64,000 nucleotides of DNA from Bacteroidales bacterium (GCA_012729335.1 JAAYDJ010000007.1:338998-402997), one strand, 5' to 3'; shown: positions 18,169-28,298, counted from the stretch's first letter. Numbers and translations: made by a program. The notes: generated by a model not told the origin, from the letters alone.

Positions 18169-21100
18169 ATGATATATCGTATGTTTCGTCTCTTCGCAGC
18201 AGTTTTATGTTTTTCAGTATTCGTTCCGCGGGCATCGGCCCTCGAAGACGCACGGCTTCTCCGTTTTCCCGATATACGGAATGATCTGGTGACATTTGTC
18301 TATGCCGGGGATATCTGGACGGTCAGCGCCCAGGGTGGTGAGGCCCGCCGAATCACTTCCCATGAAGGGCTGGAACTCTTCCCCAAAATTTCCCCCGACG
18401 GGAAGTGGATCGCCTTCTCAGGTGAATATTCGGGCAGCAGACAGGTTTTTGTAGTCCCTGCGGAAGGGGGTACCCCCCGCCAGCTGACCTGGTATAACTC
18501 CGTGGGCATGATGCCTCCCCGCGGTGGTTTTGACCATGTGGTGCTCGACTGGACTCCCGACAGCCGGCAGATCCTGATCCGTGCCAACCGCACCACTTTC
18601 GGTGACCGCAATGGCAAATACTTCCTGGTTGCCCTCGACGGCGGCCTCGAGAAACCCCTGCCCATCGTCAACGGCGGATTTGCCACGCTCTCCCCCGACG
18701 GATCGGAACTGGCCTTCACCCCAGTCGACCGGGAATTCCGGACTTGGAAAAGGTACAAGGGTGGCAGGGCTTCCGACCTCTGGATCTTCGACCTGAAAAA
18801 CAACACCTCGGAGCAGATCACCGACTTCAAAGGTACAGACCAGCTCCCCGTTTGGTCGGGCGATGAAATTTTCTTTGCCTCTGACCGCGACCTGAAACTC
18901 AATATCTGGAAATACAACGTGAAAACCAGGGAGACCTCTCAGGTCACCTCCCACAAGGAGTTCGACGTTATGTGGCCCTCCGGAGGCGACGGCTGGCTGG
19001 TTTATGAAAACGGAGGATTCCTGTACAAGCTCAATCTGGCTTCGGGTACCACCACGAAAATGAGCATCAACATCAGGTTTGACAATCCCAATCTGATGAC
19101 TTACTGGAAAAATGTGAAAGACGATATACACAGTTTTGCGGTTTCTCCCACGGGGAAAAGAGCTTTGTTCGACGCCCGGGGCGATATTTTCTCGGTTCCG
19201 GCCGAAAACGGCCTCATCGAAAACCTCACCCAAAGCCAGGGTGTCCGTGAGATCTTCCCCGCCTGGTCACCTGACGGGAAATACATCAGTTATATCTCCG
19301 ATGCTTCCGGGGAATATGAAATTTATCTTCTTGAGAATAAAAAGGGTGCAGAGCCGAGGCAGCTGACCTTCAACTCGTCAGCCTGGAAATACCAGCCCTT
19401 ATGGTCACCCGACAGCCGGTATCTGCTCTTTTCTGACCGTACGCTTCAACTGCGTTTGCTGGAGGTGGGGTCAGGAAAGATCACCGATATTGACAAGGCG
19501 ACCTTCAACGAAATCAGAACCTACGACATCTCTCCCGACTCACGGTGGATCGCCTACACCAGGGAGGGGAGCAATGCCCAGCCGGTGATCTGGATCTACG
19601 ACATCACCACCGGCAAGAAGCAACAGTTGACCGACGGGGTTTTCAGCGATGACGAACCTGTTTTTTCCCTCTGCGGAAACTTTCTTTTCTTTTCTTCCAA
19701 CCGCGATTTCAACCTGGCTTTTTCCAGTTTCGAGTTTGATTATCTCTACAATCGGTCGACCAGGTTGTATGCCCTTACCCTGAAGCCTGACGGGCCTAAA
19801 CTGGTCAAAGATAAAAACGATGTGGAGCCAGTGAGAGAGGAAAAGGGGAGTGCCCCGGGAAGCGGCGAGCAGGCTGCGAAGAGCGGCAAAAAGGAGAGTA
19901 CCCCAAAAGGCGGCACCCCGGCCGCGGATGCCGCTCACGCAGCCAAAAGCCCGAAAGTGGAGATCGGTTTTGAGGGAATAAACAACCGTATTGCTGTCCT
20001 CCCTGGTGAGGCCGGGGAATACAGGATCGCCGGTGCCGTAGAGGGAGGCCTTCTATACATGGCCGGAGGAAAACTCATGCGCTACAACATCGCCGATGAA
20101 AAGAGCGAGGAGATCCTCGACAGGGCCATGATGGCCATGATCACCGCCGATGGGAAAATGGTGATGTACCGTTCGGGCGCCGACTTCGGTATCGTGAAGG
20201 TCGCTCCCAACCAGAAGAGCGGCGCCGGGAAGATCAACCTCGACCAGATGGAAATGAAGATCGACCCCCGTAAGGAATGGAATCAGATTTATGCCGATGG
20301 ATGGCGCATCTTCCGCGATTATTTTTACGTCGACAACCTGCACGGCGTTAATTGGCCCGAAGTGAAGGAGCGATACAGCGTGCTGCTTCCCCATGTGAGC
20401 CACCGTGCCGACCTGGATTACATCCTCAACGAGATTGTTTCGGAGAGCAATGCCGGTCACTCTTATGTCGACTGGGGTGATTTTAAAAGGGTGAAACGGG
20501 TGGATGGCGGTCTGCTGGGTGCTGACCTGGTGGCCGATGAGGCCGCTGGGCGCTACAGGATGACGAAAATTTACCAGGGTGAAAACTGGAATCCCTCCCG
20601 TCGCTCTCCCCTGACCGAAACGGGTGTGAACGTCAGGGAAGGCGATTACCTGCTGCGGATCGACGGCCGGGAGATTACCCTGAACGACAACCCTTATCTT
20701 TTCCTGGAGAATAAAGCGGGTAAGAAGGTGGAACTCACCGTCAACGGAAAACCCGGGATGACAGGTGCGCATACGGAAGTCATACAGCCCATTGCCAGCG
20801 AACTGGAGCTGTTTGGCCTCGACTGGGTCAACCAGCGGCGTGAAATGGTCGACAAACTCTCGGGTGGCCGGATTGGGTATATTTATGTGCCCAATACCTC
20901 GACCGATGGCAACCGGGAACTCTATCGCGGCATCTATGCCTATCATGACAAGGAAGCCCTGATCATCGACGACCGCTACAACGGCGGCGGCTTCATCCCC
21001 GACCGGATGGCCGACCTGCTCGACCGTAAAACCCTGGTGTGGTGGCACCGCAATGGTCTGGAACCTTCCAAGGCTCCCGGCGTGGCCCATGACGGCCCCA

Positions 21101-21492
21101 AAGTCATGCTCATCAATGGCTATTCCTCCTCGGGAGGTGATGCCTTCCCCTATTTCTTCAAGAAAATGGGTCTGGGAAAACTCATCGGCACCCGTACCTG
21201 GGGCGGCCTGATCGGAATCTCCGGAAATGCCAGGCTCGTCGATGGCGGATATATCTCGGTGCCCCGCTTCGGAATATACGACGAGAACAGCCAGTGGATC
21301 ATAGAGGGAATCGGCGTCTATCCCGACATCGAAGTGGTCGACCGGCCCGAACAACTGGCAAAGGGTGTCGATCCAGGTATCGAAAGAGCCGTCAAGGAAT
21401 TGCTGATAGAACTGGAGAAAAACCCGGTAAAACGGCCTTCTACTCCAAAATCACCCGACCGTTCCGGATGGATCGAAAAGGAGATCCGGTAA
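18169..21492 (+). CDS. Tricorn-like S41 protease with beta-propeller
   Basis: 1107-aa exported protease (signal MIYRMFRLFAAVLCFSVFVP). Residues about 30-600 are WD40/PD40 blades with repeats such as ISPDGKWIAFSGEYSG, LSPDGSELAFTPV, WSPDGKYISYISDASGEYEI and WSPDSRYLLFSDR. A lysine/glutamate/glycine-rich linker (about 560-600) carries no propeller motif. The C-terminal half has a tricorn core domain with His764 in NAGHSYVDWGD, a PDZ domain (about 780-880) and the S41 active-site loop NGYSSSGGDAFPYFFKK with the serine near 988. It degrades peptides in the periplasm or outside the cell. Transcribed alone, with a terminator 50 bp downstream. Confidence 0.92.
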   Translation: MIYRMFRLFAAVLCFSVFVPRASALEDARLLRFPDIRNDLVTFVYAGDIWTVSAQGGEARRITSHEGLELFPKISPDGKWIAFSGEYSGSRQVFVVPAEGGTPRQLTWYNSVGMMPPRGGFDHVVLDWTPDSRQILIRANRTTFGDRNGKYFLVALDGGLEKPLPIVNGGFATLSPDGSELAFTPVDREFRTWKRYKGGRASDLWIFDLKNNTSEQITDFKGTDQLPVWSGDEIFFASDRDLKLNIWKYNVKTRETSQVTSHKEFDVMWPSGGDGWLVYENGGFLYKLNLASGTTTKMSINIRFDNPNLMTYWKNVKDDIHSFAVSPTGKRALFDARGDIFSVPAENGLIENLTQSQGVREIFPAWSPDGKYISYISDASGEYEIYLLENKKGAEPRQLTFNSSAWKYQPLWSPDSRYLLFSDRTLQLRLLEVGSGKITDIDKATFNEIRTYDISPDSRWIAYTREGSNAQPVIWIYDITTGKKQQLTDGVFSDDEPVFSLCGNFLFFSSNRDFNLAFSSFEFDYLYNRSTRLYALTLKPDGPKLVKDKNDVEPVREEKGSAPGSGEQAAKSGKKESTPKGGTPAADAAHAAKSPKVEIGFEGINNRIAVLPGEAGEYRIAGAVEGGLLYMAGGKLMRYNIADEKSEEILDRAMMAMITADGKMVMYRSGADFGIVKVAPNQKSGAGKINLDQMEMKIDPRKEWNQIYADGWRIFRDYFYVDNLHGVNWPEVKERYSVLLPHVSHRADLDYILNEIVSESNAGHSYVDWGDFKRVKRVDGGLLGADLVADEAAGRYRMTKIYQGENWNPSRRSPLTETGVNVREGDYLLRIDGREITLNDNPYLFLENKAGKKVELTVNGKPGMTGAHTEVIQPIASELELFGLDWVNQRREMVDKLSGGRIGYIYVPNTSTDGNRELYRGIYAYHDKEALIIDDRYNGGGFIPDRMADLLDRKTLVWWHRNGLEPSKAPGVAHDGPKVMLINGYSSSGGDAFPYFFKKMGLGKLIGTRTWGGLIGISGNARLVDGGYISVPRFGIYDENSQWIIEGIGVYPDIEVVDRPEQLAKGVDPGIERAVKELLIELEKNPVKRPSTPKSPDRSGWIEKEIR

Positions 21493-21541
21493 CCCGAACT
21501 CCTCCCTTCACCTGGCAGGTTCTCTTCAAAACCACAAATAA

Positions 21542-21578
21542 ACATCCGGTCAAAGTCCTGACCGGATGTTTTTTTTTC
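21542..21578 (+). terminator. Terminator of the tricorn-like gene
   Basis: Eleven-base-pair perfect stem 21542-21552/21559-21569 (ACATCCGGTCA and complement) with a six-base loop and a run of nine T. The same stem core recurs at 23815. Confidence 0.9.
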
Positions 21579-21716
21579 AGAACATGCCCTAAGGAATTGG
21601 CTGAACGGCTAATTCACCCGTGAAAACCGGGATTCCAAATTGCACACAACGTGGAAAAACACTTTTCAATTTGGGAAAATTTCCTTAAATTTAGTAAGAT
21701 TCAGAACCATGAGGAT

Positions 21717-23645
21717 ATGGACCCGTCAGATGAAAATTTGTCGATGGAGCAGGCCTTCCTACGTAAACTGAATGACACCATTTACCAGAACCTGAGCAAA
21801 GAGGATTTCGGAGTAAAAGAGTTGTCGCATGAGATGAACATGAGCAGGTCAACATTACTCCGGAAAGTAAAAAAAGAGACCCATAATTCAGTCAACCAGT
21901 ATATTCGCCAACTGAGGCTGGAACGTGCCATGGAGATGTTACAGGATAATGTGGCCTCTGTGTCTGAAATAGCCTTCCAGACGGGTTTCGGTAGTCCCGC
22001 GTACTTTAACACCTGTTTCCATCATTATTTCGGGTTCCCTCCCGGAGAAGTGAAAAAAATGAAAACCCTGACCTCAAAACAAGGAATTCCGGAAACAGAA
22101 AGCAATGCAAAGCCAAATAAGAAGAGAAGTACAGGAAAAAATTCCTTCAGGTGGATGATCCCTGTCTCTGTCGTTCTTATTGTGGGGATTACCTCCATCT
22201 TTTTCATACTCCCGGAATCACTGAAAACCTGGTTCCCCGGTAATTCAGGGGCGATGGGAAATAAGGTCAAATCCATTGCTGTTCTGCCATTCAAGAACCT
22301 GAGTGAAGACAAGGAATTCCAGTATTTTGCCGATGGCGTAATGGAAGACATTCTTGTCAACCTCAGTTATGTCAAAGATTTTAAGGTGGTCTCACGCACC
22401 TCAGTTGAAACGTTCCGTGAAAATGCACCCCCATTGCCTGAAATATCCAGGAAACTGAATGTGGATTACATTCTGGAAGGAAGTGTTCAAAGCTCCGATA
22501 GCCAGTTGCGGGTAAGGATCCAGTTCATTGAAGCCAGAACCGACAGTCATTTGTTTTCAGAGACCTTTGACCGGGATTTGTCTGATATTTTTAGCATTCA
22601 GAGTGAAATAGCCCGGAAAATATCCAGGGAACTTCAGGCCACCCTGTCAGAAGAAGAGATTGAACACATTGAAAAAATGCCCACCCGGAATATGGAGGCC
22701 TACAAGCAATACCTCATGGGACGGTATTTCTGGAATAAAAGAGACAAGGCCAGTCAGTTAAAAAGTATCGCCTGTTTTGAGAACGCATTGGCCATAGATT
22801 CCACTTACACATTGGCGTATGCCGGTCTGGCTGATGCTTACTTTATCCTGACCTGGTGGGACTGGTATCCCCGTCAGGAAGGATATCTGAAAGCAAAAAA
22901 ACTGGCATTAAAGGCTTTGGAAATGGACAGGGAACTCGCAGAGGCGCATGCCACCCTGGGGGGTATTTTCTGTTACGGAGATTGGAATTGGCTTGAAGCC
23001 AGGAAAGAACTTGAACGGGCCATAAAAATTAACCCTAATTACGTCAACGGATATCAATATTATGCTGAATTTCTGGATATCATCAATGACAGAGAGGGTG
23101 CACGCAAAAGCATTGATAAGGCATTGGAATTGGATCCTTATGCCTACATGCCAAATGTCATTAGTGCCATCTGTTATTCTAATGAGGGGAAACTGGATGA
23201 ATCTATCAAAGCACGCTACAATATTCTGGAAATCTACCCTGATAAGTTTGAAATTTATTACAGTCTGTTTCAGAATTACATTGTAAAGAAAGATTCCCTA
23301 AAAGCGCTGGAAACTTTCAAGAAGTATTGGATGAAGGAGACTCCTTCTGAAATAACAGTACATGAAATCGAAAATGTATATAAGAAATCAGGTATAAGAG
23401 GATTAGTGGAAATGTGTATTGAGTCAGAGCTGGGAAATCCCCGTCCTTCCCCTTATGTGATTGCCATAAAATATGCAATGCTGGGTGAAAAGGAGAAAAC
23501 ATTGACATTTCTTGAAAAAGCCATGGAAGAACGCATCCCTGCTCTTCCACGGATTAACTCCAATCCGCTCTTTGACAACCTGCGTTCGGAGCCCCGGTTT
23601 AAACGACTGATTGAGGAAATGGGATTGACCCGCTTTGGTAAATAG
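21717..23645 (+). CDS. Membrane-anchored AraC-type regulator with TolB-like and TPR domains
   Basis: The open frame starts at a GTG at 21651; the ATG at 21717 with GAGG five bases upstream is the better start (642 aa). The N-terminal about 110 residues are an AraC DNA-binding domain: FGVKELSHEMNMSRSTLLRK and VSEIAFQTGFGSPAYFNTCF. A membrane helix follows (about 145-167, WMIPVSVVLIVGITSIFFIL). The periplasmic part holds the adenylate-cyclase/CadC-type module KSIAVLPFKNLSEDKEFQYF with DGVMEDILVNLS, and then TPRs to the end (YKQYLMGRYFWNKRD, TYTLAYAGLADAYFI). The topology suggests a one-component regulator signalling across the membrane. Signal and targets are unknown. Confidence 0.88.
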   Translation: MDPSDENLSMEQAFLRKLNDTIYQNLSKEDFGVKELSHEMNMSRSTLLRKVKKETHNSVNQYIRQLRLERAMEMLQDNVASVSEIAFQTGFGSPAYFNTCFHHYFGFPPGEVKKMKTLTSKQGIPETESNAKPNKKRSTGKNSFRWMIPVSVVLIVGITSIFFILPESLKTWFPGNSGAMGNKVKSIAVLPFKNLSEDKEFQYFADGVMEDILVNLSYVKDFKVVSRTSVETFRENAPPLPEISRKLNVDYILEGSVQSSDSQLRVRIQFIEARTDSHLFSETFDRDLSDIFSIQSEIARKISRELQATLSEEEIEHIEKMPTRNMEAYKQYLMGRYFWNKRDKASQLKSIACFENALAIDSTYTLAYAGLADAYFILTWWDWYPRQEGYLKAKKLALKALEMDRELAEAHATLGGIFCYGDWNWLEARKELERAIKINPNYVNGYQYYAEFLDIINDREGARKSIDKALELDPYAYMPNVISAICYSNEGKLDESIKARYNILEIYPDKFEIYYSLFQNYIVKKDSLKALETFKKYWMKETPSEITVHEIENVYKKSGIRGLVEMCIESELGNPRPSPYVIAIKYAMLGEKEKTLTFLEKAMEERIPALPRINSNPLFDNLRSEPRFKRLIEEMGLTRFGK

Positions 23646-23814
23646 TCAATTTCGTAAGTTTTTGAAGCATCGGCGACCATTATCCTCAGCATTACGCAAA
23701 CCGGGGTATTTGCCTTTACAGAGGATACACCTTTGTAAGATCCGTATCCCAGGAGGGTTGTTTGCTCATCAGCGCTCAGGATGCCCCGGCGTTAGCCTCA
23801 AAACCATGAAAAAA

Positions 23815-23841
23815 GCATCCGGTCAAAAACTGACCGGATGC
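23815..23841. terminator. Hairpin, weak terminator
   Basis: Eleven-base-pair stem GCATCCGGTCA with its complement and loop AAAAC. Its core is the same as the terminator at 21542. The following T-run is interrupted (TTCGTTGACTTTTC), so termination on the plus strand is uncertain; on the minus strand TTTTTTC follows the stem. Confidence 0.6.
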
Positions 23842-23881
23842 TTCGTTGACTTTTCTTAAGGCCTCTGCCCCAAAAGGGTTT

Positions 23882-23957
23882 TTCCTCCTTCCAGACTCAA
23901 GATTCCAATATTCAAGATTCCAGACTTCGGATTCCTCCTTCCAGACTCAAGATTCCA
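23882..23957. repeat. 26-bp direct repeat, two copies, in low-complexity DNA
   Basis: The same 26 bases, beginning TTCCTCCTTCCAGACTCAAG, occur at 23882-23907 and 23932-23957. The DNA between is made of shorter variants (TTCAAGATTCCAGACTTC). Confidence 0.9.
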
Positions 23958-23973
23958 GACTCCCGATTCCCGA

Positions 23974-26964
23974 TCATTCCTTCTCAATGGTGATCACCTC
24001 CCTGAAGAGGTCTTTGTTTTCATTGATTTTGGCTTCGCTGCCATAGATGCAGAAGTTATTTTTGGCCAGGATGTCGGCCACCATTCCGCTCATGCCGCTG
24101 ATATCTTCGGCTGTAGTGGAGAGAATTTCCTTCCGTTCCTGTTCCAGCATGCCGGCGGTGGTTTTCTCAAAGTGGTACTGCATGGCAGTACGTCCTTTCT
24201 GGGAAGCTGTTTTGGGCTGGTCAATGCGGGCGATGGTCCCGATGATATAACGGGTCATGGCCTTTTCGTCGGCTTTGAAATTCTGCAGGTAAACCGCGGT
24301 GGAGTCGTAATTGACGAGGGTCTCCCTCAGGTTGGGATCCCGGTACGACATAAAATAAACCCCGCCGGCAGGGGAGAAGGAGGAGTACCCCCCGTAGGCT
24401 CCGCCCATGACCCTGATGCGTGTTTGCAGCCAGTCGGTGCTGATGATCTGGTTTAGCACACTCATCTTACCGGTCCAATCGTATCCCAGCATTTTGAAAT
24501 TGTAAGCCTTGACCACATACTGTACCTTGGAAGCCGAGAGCAGTGCCTCATTGCCCTGATTGAGGGGAAGTTGCCACGACTGCAACGCATCATTTCCTTC
24601 GGGGAAATCCGCGGCGGTCCGTTCCAGTTCAGTGGTAAACACGGGAATTTCGGCAGGAGAACAGGTGACGGCGGCAACCAGGTTCTTCCGGTTGAAGAGC
24701 AGGGCGGCCGTTTCTTCCAGGTTGCGGCTGATCTCCGGGAAGAGTTCGTCATAACGGGTCACCAGCTGCGACAGGAACCGGTAATAGTCGAGGCCTCCCG
24801 TGAGTTCGTTGAACATTCCGCTCTGTGAGTAGTAAGAGGCGGCCCTGATACGGGCGTAGTTCAGGCCGTTTTGTTTGATGTCGGCATCTACATTCGAGAA
24901 ATGACGGGTAAGGACCGCCTTCAGGCGGAGGGTGTCGCGGTAATCGGAACGGAAGAGGATCTCGGCCAGCAAATCGGCCATCTTGCCGGTTTTATCAGCC
25001 ATGGCCTTGGCCGAAACGATCATTTTGGGCTGCATCCCTTCATCGCTCCGGTTTTCCAGAAATGTGGACAGCTCACTGCTGAAACCTCCGGTGTGGATGT
25101 TCAGCGCGTTCTCCAGCTCCCCGAAACTGTAATGTTCAGTGTTCATTTTCCCCAGAAGCGAGGATAACAATGCCGCATAGGGTATCTTTTCCTGTGGAAG
25201 CTGTCTCAGGTCAAAATAATAATCGGCATATATGATACCGTTGGTGAACTGGTCACAGTGCATGACCTTAAGGCCGTTGGTCTTCAAGGGTTTCACGGTG
25301 TGAAATTCCGCTTCCGCGGGTATGTCGGAAATTTCCAGCATCGGTATGCTGGCCAGCGCCTCAGGTGTGTCTTCCCGTTGCTGGAATTCCATCAGTTCTT
25401 TGGTTTCGTTGATGATCGAGTCGAGCTGGGCTTCGGATAAGGAGGCCTTCAGGGCAACCAGTTCCTTTTCCACTTCGGCATCGCGGCGGGCCTGTAACCC
25501 CGGATCGGGTTTCAGAGTCAGCAACAGCGCATGGGGATTGTTCAGCAGATAACGGTCGACCAGCGACTCCAGCATATGGCTTTCCAGGGCCTTTTTGACT
25601 TCCGCCAGGGGTTTCTCAAACTCCAGTCCCAGAAAGGGATCGCCTGAGTAAATCCAGGGCTGCTGGTTCCGGAAAGTGTACATCAATCCCTTATGGGGGG
25701 TGTTCCCCTCCCGGAGGGTGAACTCGGTACGGTTCAGAAGCCCCTCGATCATGGTTTTATCAAAGCCTTCGGACACTACCTTCTGAAGGGTTTCAGTGAC
25801 CACCTCGCGAAAACGGTCGCGGTCACCGGGATTGGCATTCTGCACGACGATGGCGAACACATTCTGCTGCATCTCCAGGAACCATCCCATCACCTCATGG
25901 CCAATCCCCGCCTCCTGAAGGGCCAGCCGCAACGGGGCCGACTCGTGATTGACCAATGCGTTGGCAATGAACTCAAAGGCCATGGAGGTCCCCCGGTCGG
26001 TATTCAGATTGGTCACAAAACTCATGGCCAGATAGGTGTTGTCCTTGACCGGACTCCCCGCAGGAACAGCGTAACTCTCCTCCACGACCTTCATCTCACT
26101 GAATGGCGCCTGAAGCGGAATCTCCGTGATGTCGCCCGATACCTCATAATGCGATAGGTACTGCTCGTTGATGAACTGCAGCTCCCTGTTCAGGTCGGCA
26201 TCCCCGTAAAGCGTGATGAAACTGTTGGAGGGATGATAAAACTTTTTGTGGAAAGCCTTGAAATATTCCTGCGTCAACCCCGGAATGGCGCTCGGATGAC
26301 CCCCTGATTCCTTGCCATACGTGTTGTCGGGAAAGAGATTCTTGCCCGTCTGATAATAGAGTTCGGTCATGGGGTCGGAATAGGCTCCCTTCATCTCATT
26401 GTAAACCACCCCCTTGTATACCAGGGGCCCCTCTTTATCGGTGAGCTCCAAATGCCATCCCTCCTGTTTCAGAACCCGGGAATCCTCCAGCATCACCGGG
26501 TTGAAAACGGCATCCAGATAAACATGCATCAGATTGAAATAATCCTTCTCATTCATGCTCGCCACCGGATAGGTCGTGAAGTCGGAACTGGTCATCGCGT
26601 TCAGAAAGGTGTTCAGAGATCCTTTCAGAAGCACGTCAAAGGGGCTCTTCACCGGAAAATGCTTCGATCCGTTAAGCACCGAATGTTCCAAAATATGGGG
26701 CGTGCCAAAATCGTTTTCCGGAACGGTTTTGAATGCGATGTTAAAAAGCTTGTTGGGATCAGCGGCGGCGATTTTCAACAAGTGCGCCCCGCTTTTTTCA
26801 TGCACAAAGTAAAGGCATTCTGCATTGACCTCCTTTACAAAACGCTTCTCTATCAGTTTGAATCCCTGGTAGACTTCATTCACCTTATACTCCCCCTGAC
26901 TGCCGCAGGATGTGATAACCGTCGCCAGTGCGATCAACAGAATGGATGGAAAATTCTTCTTCAT
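23974..26964 (-). CDS. M16C zinc metalloprotease, lipoprotein
   Basis: The frame is open to 27042; the ATG at 26964 gives a lipoprotein signal (MKKNFPSILLIALATVITSC, lipobox cysteine at residue 20), so about 996 aa. The inverted zinc motif is HILEH at residues 90-94 in PHILEHSVLNGS, followed by FLNAMTSSDFTTYPVAS. It has the four-domain layout of the PreP/Cym1 type: two homologous M16 halves joined by a hinge (helical, about 490-560, VEKELVALKASLSEAQLDSI). It degrades short peptides inside a closed chamber. The lipid anchor puts it in the periplasm or at the surface. It is divergent from the SpmAB-like gene. Confidence 0.92.
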   Translation of the reverse strand: MKKNFPSILLIALATVITSCGSQGEYKVNEVYQGFKLIEKRFVKEVNAECLYFVHEKSGAHLLKIAAADPNKLFNIAFKTVPENDFGTPHILEHSVLNGSKHFPVKSPFDVLLKGSLNTFLNAMTSSDFTTYPVASMNEKDYFNLMHVYLDAVFNPVMLEDSRVLKQEGWHLELTDKEGPLVYKGVVYNEMKGAYSDPMTELYYQTGKNLFPDNTYGKESGGHPSAIPGLTQEYFKAFHKKFYHPSNSFITLYGDADLNRELQFINEQYLSHYEVSGDITEIPLQAPFSEMKVVEESYAVPAGSPVKDNTYLAMSFVTNLNTDRGTSMAFEFIANALVNHESAPLRLALQEAGIGHEVMGWFLEMQQNVFAIVVQNANPGDRDRFREVVTETLQKVVSEGFDKTMIEGLLNRTEFTLREGNTPHKGLMYTFRNQQPWIYSGDPFLGLEFEKPLAEVKKALESHMLESLVDRYLLNNPHALLLTLKPDPGLQARRDAEVEKELVALKASLSEAQLDSIINETKELMEFQQREDTPEALASIPMLEISDIPAEAEFHTVKPLKTNGLKVMHCDQFTNGIIYADYYFDLRQLPQEKIPYAALLSSLLGKMNTEHYSFGELENALNIHTGGFSSELSTFLENRSDEGMQPKMIVSAKAMADKTGKMADLLAEILFRSDYRDTLRLKAVLTRHFSNVDADIKQNGLNYARIRAASYYSQSGMFNELTGGLDYYRFLSQLVTRYDELFPEISRNLEETAALLFNRKNLVAAVTCSPAEIPVFTTELERTAADFPEGNDALQSWQLPLNQGNEALLSASKVQYVVKAYNFKMLGYDWTGKMSVLNQIISTDWLQTRIRVMGGAYGGYSSFSPAGGVYFMSYRDPNLRETLVNYDSTAVYLQNFKADEKAMTRYIIGTIARIDQPKTASQKGRTAMQYHFEKTTAGMLEQERKEILSTTAEDISGMSGMVADILAKNNFCIYGSEAKINENKDLFREVITIEKE

Positions 26965-27006
26965 ATACGATGTTTTATGGTTTTTTCTTTGGGGGGTGAA
27001 AATTAC

Positions 27007-27019
27007 AACAATTATTGTT
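27007..27019. promoter_or_regulatory. Palindrome in divergent intergenic region
   Basis: AACAATTATTGTT is a perfect 6-1-6 palindrome midway between the divergent M16 and SpmAB-like genes. It could be an operator; no regulator is known. Confidence 0.25.
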
Positions 27020-27065
27020 ATCCTGCGGGAATTTTTCCACATTTGCGCAACCGATCTTTTCCCGG

Positions 27066-28298
27066 ATGGCTCTGAATTACCTTTTTATCTTCTTTTTCCT
27101 GATCGCTTTTGTCATTGGGTTGGCCAGGCTTCTGTTCACGGGAGACACGGAAGTCTTCAGTCTGATGGTGAATGCCACCTTTGACAGTGCCAAAACCGGT
27201 TTTGAGATCTCCCTGGGGCTCACCGGGGTGCTGACCCTCTGGATGGGGATCATGAAAGTGGGGGAGAAGGGGGGTGTGGTCAGGCTTTTTGCCCGGGCCA
27301 TCGGGCCGTTCTTCAACAAGCTGTTTCCGGCTCTGGGGAAGGACCACCCGGCCTATGGATCGATTATCCTGAACATCGCGGCCAACATGCTCAACCTTGA
27401 CAATGCGGCCACCCCTGTAGGACTACAGGCCATGAAGGAAATGCAGGCCTCCAACCCCCACAAGGAAACCGCCAGCGACCCCATGATTATGTTCCTGGTG
27501 CTCAACACCTCAGGACTGACGATCATCCCGGTAAGCATCATGGTGTACCGGGCCCAGCTGGGTGCAGCCAATCCCGCCGATATCTTCCTTCCTATCCTCA
27601 TTGCTACCTATTTCTCCACCCTGGTCGGACTGATTGCCGTATCGCTTTATCAGAAAATCAACCTGCTGAACCGCACGGTACTGGCTTATCTGGGCTCCAT
27701 CACCCTGGTGATCGGCGCCCTCATATGGTATTTCTCAACCCTCGAACAGGCGCAGATCACCCGCATCAGCGGCCTGGTCAGCAATGTCATCCTCTTTTCC
27801 ATCATCACAGGATTCATACTGGCAGGATTCATCAGGAAGATCAATGTCTATGAGGCCTTTATTGAGGGTGCTGTCGACGGATTCAAGACGGCCGTCAAGA
27901 TCATTCCCTATTTGGTAGCCATCCTGGTGGCCATTGGGGTTTTCCGGGCTTCCGGGGCCATGGACTGGTTACTTTCGGGGTTGTCCTGGGTCGTTTCCCT
28001 GTTCGGACTGAACACCGATTTCATTCCGGCCATGCCCACAGCCCTGATGAAACCCCTCAGCGGCAGCGGAGCCCGCGGAATGATGGTCGACGCCATGACC
28101 ACCTATGGCGCCGATTCCTTTGTGGGGCGCCTCTCCTCCATATTCCAGGGAGCTACCGACACCACTTTTTACATTCTGGCGGTCTACTTCGGCTCCGTGG
28201 GCATCAAAAATACAAGATATGCCGTGGTCTGCGGACTTCTGGCCGACTTTGCCGGCGTCATCGCCGCCCTTTTCCTGGGATATCTCTTCTTCCACTAG
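27066..28298 (+). CDS. SpmA-SpmB fusion, nucleoside-recognition (Gate) domain membrane protein
   Basis: The open frame begins at 27015, but the ATG at 27066 gives a normal membrane start (MALNYLFIFFFLIAFVIGLA), 410 aa. Many helices. Two Gate domains: the first about 40-170 (FEISLGLTGVLTLWMGIMKV, NMLNLDNAATPVGLQAMKEM), the second about 255-400 (FKTAVKIIPYLVAILVAIGV, PLSGSGARGMMVDAMTTYG). In Bacillus SpmA and SpmB are separate proteins needed for spore-core dehydration; in non-sporulating Bacteroidota the fused form is common and its substrate unknown. Transcribed divergently from the M16 protease. Confidence 0.9.
   Translation: MALNYLFIFFFLIAFVIGLARLLFTGDTEVFSLMVNATFDSAKTGFEISLGLTGVLTLWMGIMKVGEKGGVVRLFARAIGPFFNKLFPALGKDHPAYGSIILNIAANMLNLDNAATPVGLQAMKEMQASNPHKETASDPMIMFLVLNTSGLTIIPVSIMVYRAQLGAANPADIFLPILIATYFSTLVGLIAVSLYQKINLLNRTVLAYLGSITLVIGALIWYFSTLEQAQITRISGLVSNVILFSIITGFILAGFIRKINVYEAFIEGAVDGFKTAVKIIPYLVAILVAIGVFRASGAMDWLLSGLSWVVSLFGLNTDFIPAMPTALMKPLSGSGARGMMVDAMTTYGADSFVGRLSSIFQGATDTTFYILAVYFGSVGIKNTRYAVVCGLLADFAGVIAALFLGYLFFH

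Larger units (their letters stand above)
23646..23973. other. Intergenic region with hairpin and direct repeats
   Basis: About 330 bp between convergent genes. It holds the hairpin at 23815-23841 and the 26-bp direct repeats at 23882 and 23932. No gene is supported in it. Confidence 0.6.

Noticed and set aside
20053..21354. 433-codon minus-strand frame antisense to the tricorn-like protease
   Set aside because: Shadow of a strongly supported gene; no recognisable domain.
23882..23957. Direct repeats considered as insertion-sequence ends
   Set aside because: The repeats are direct, in low-complexity DNA, and enclose only 24 bp.
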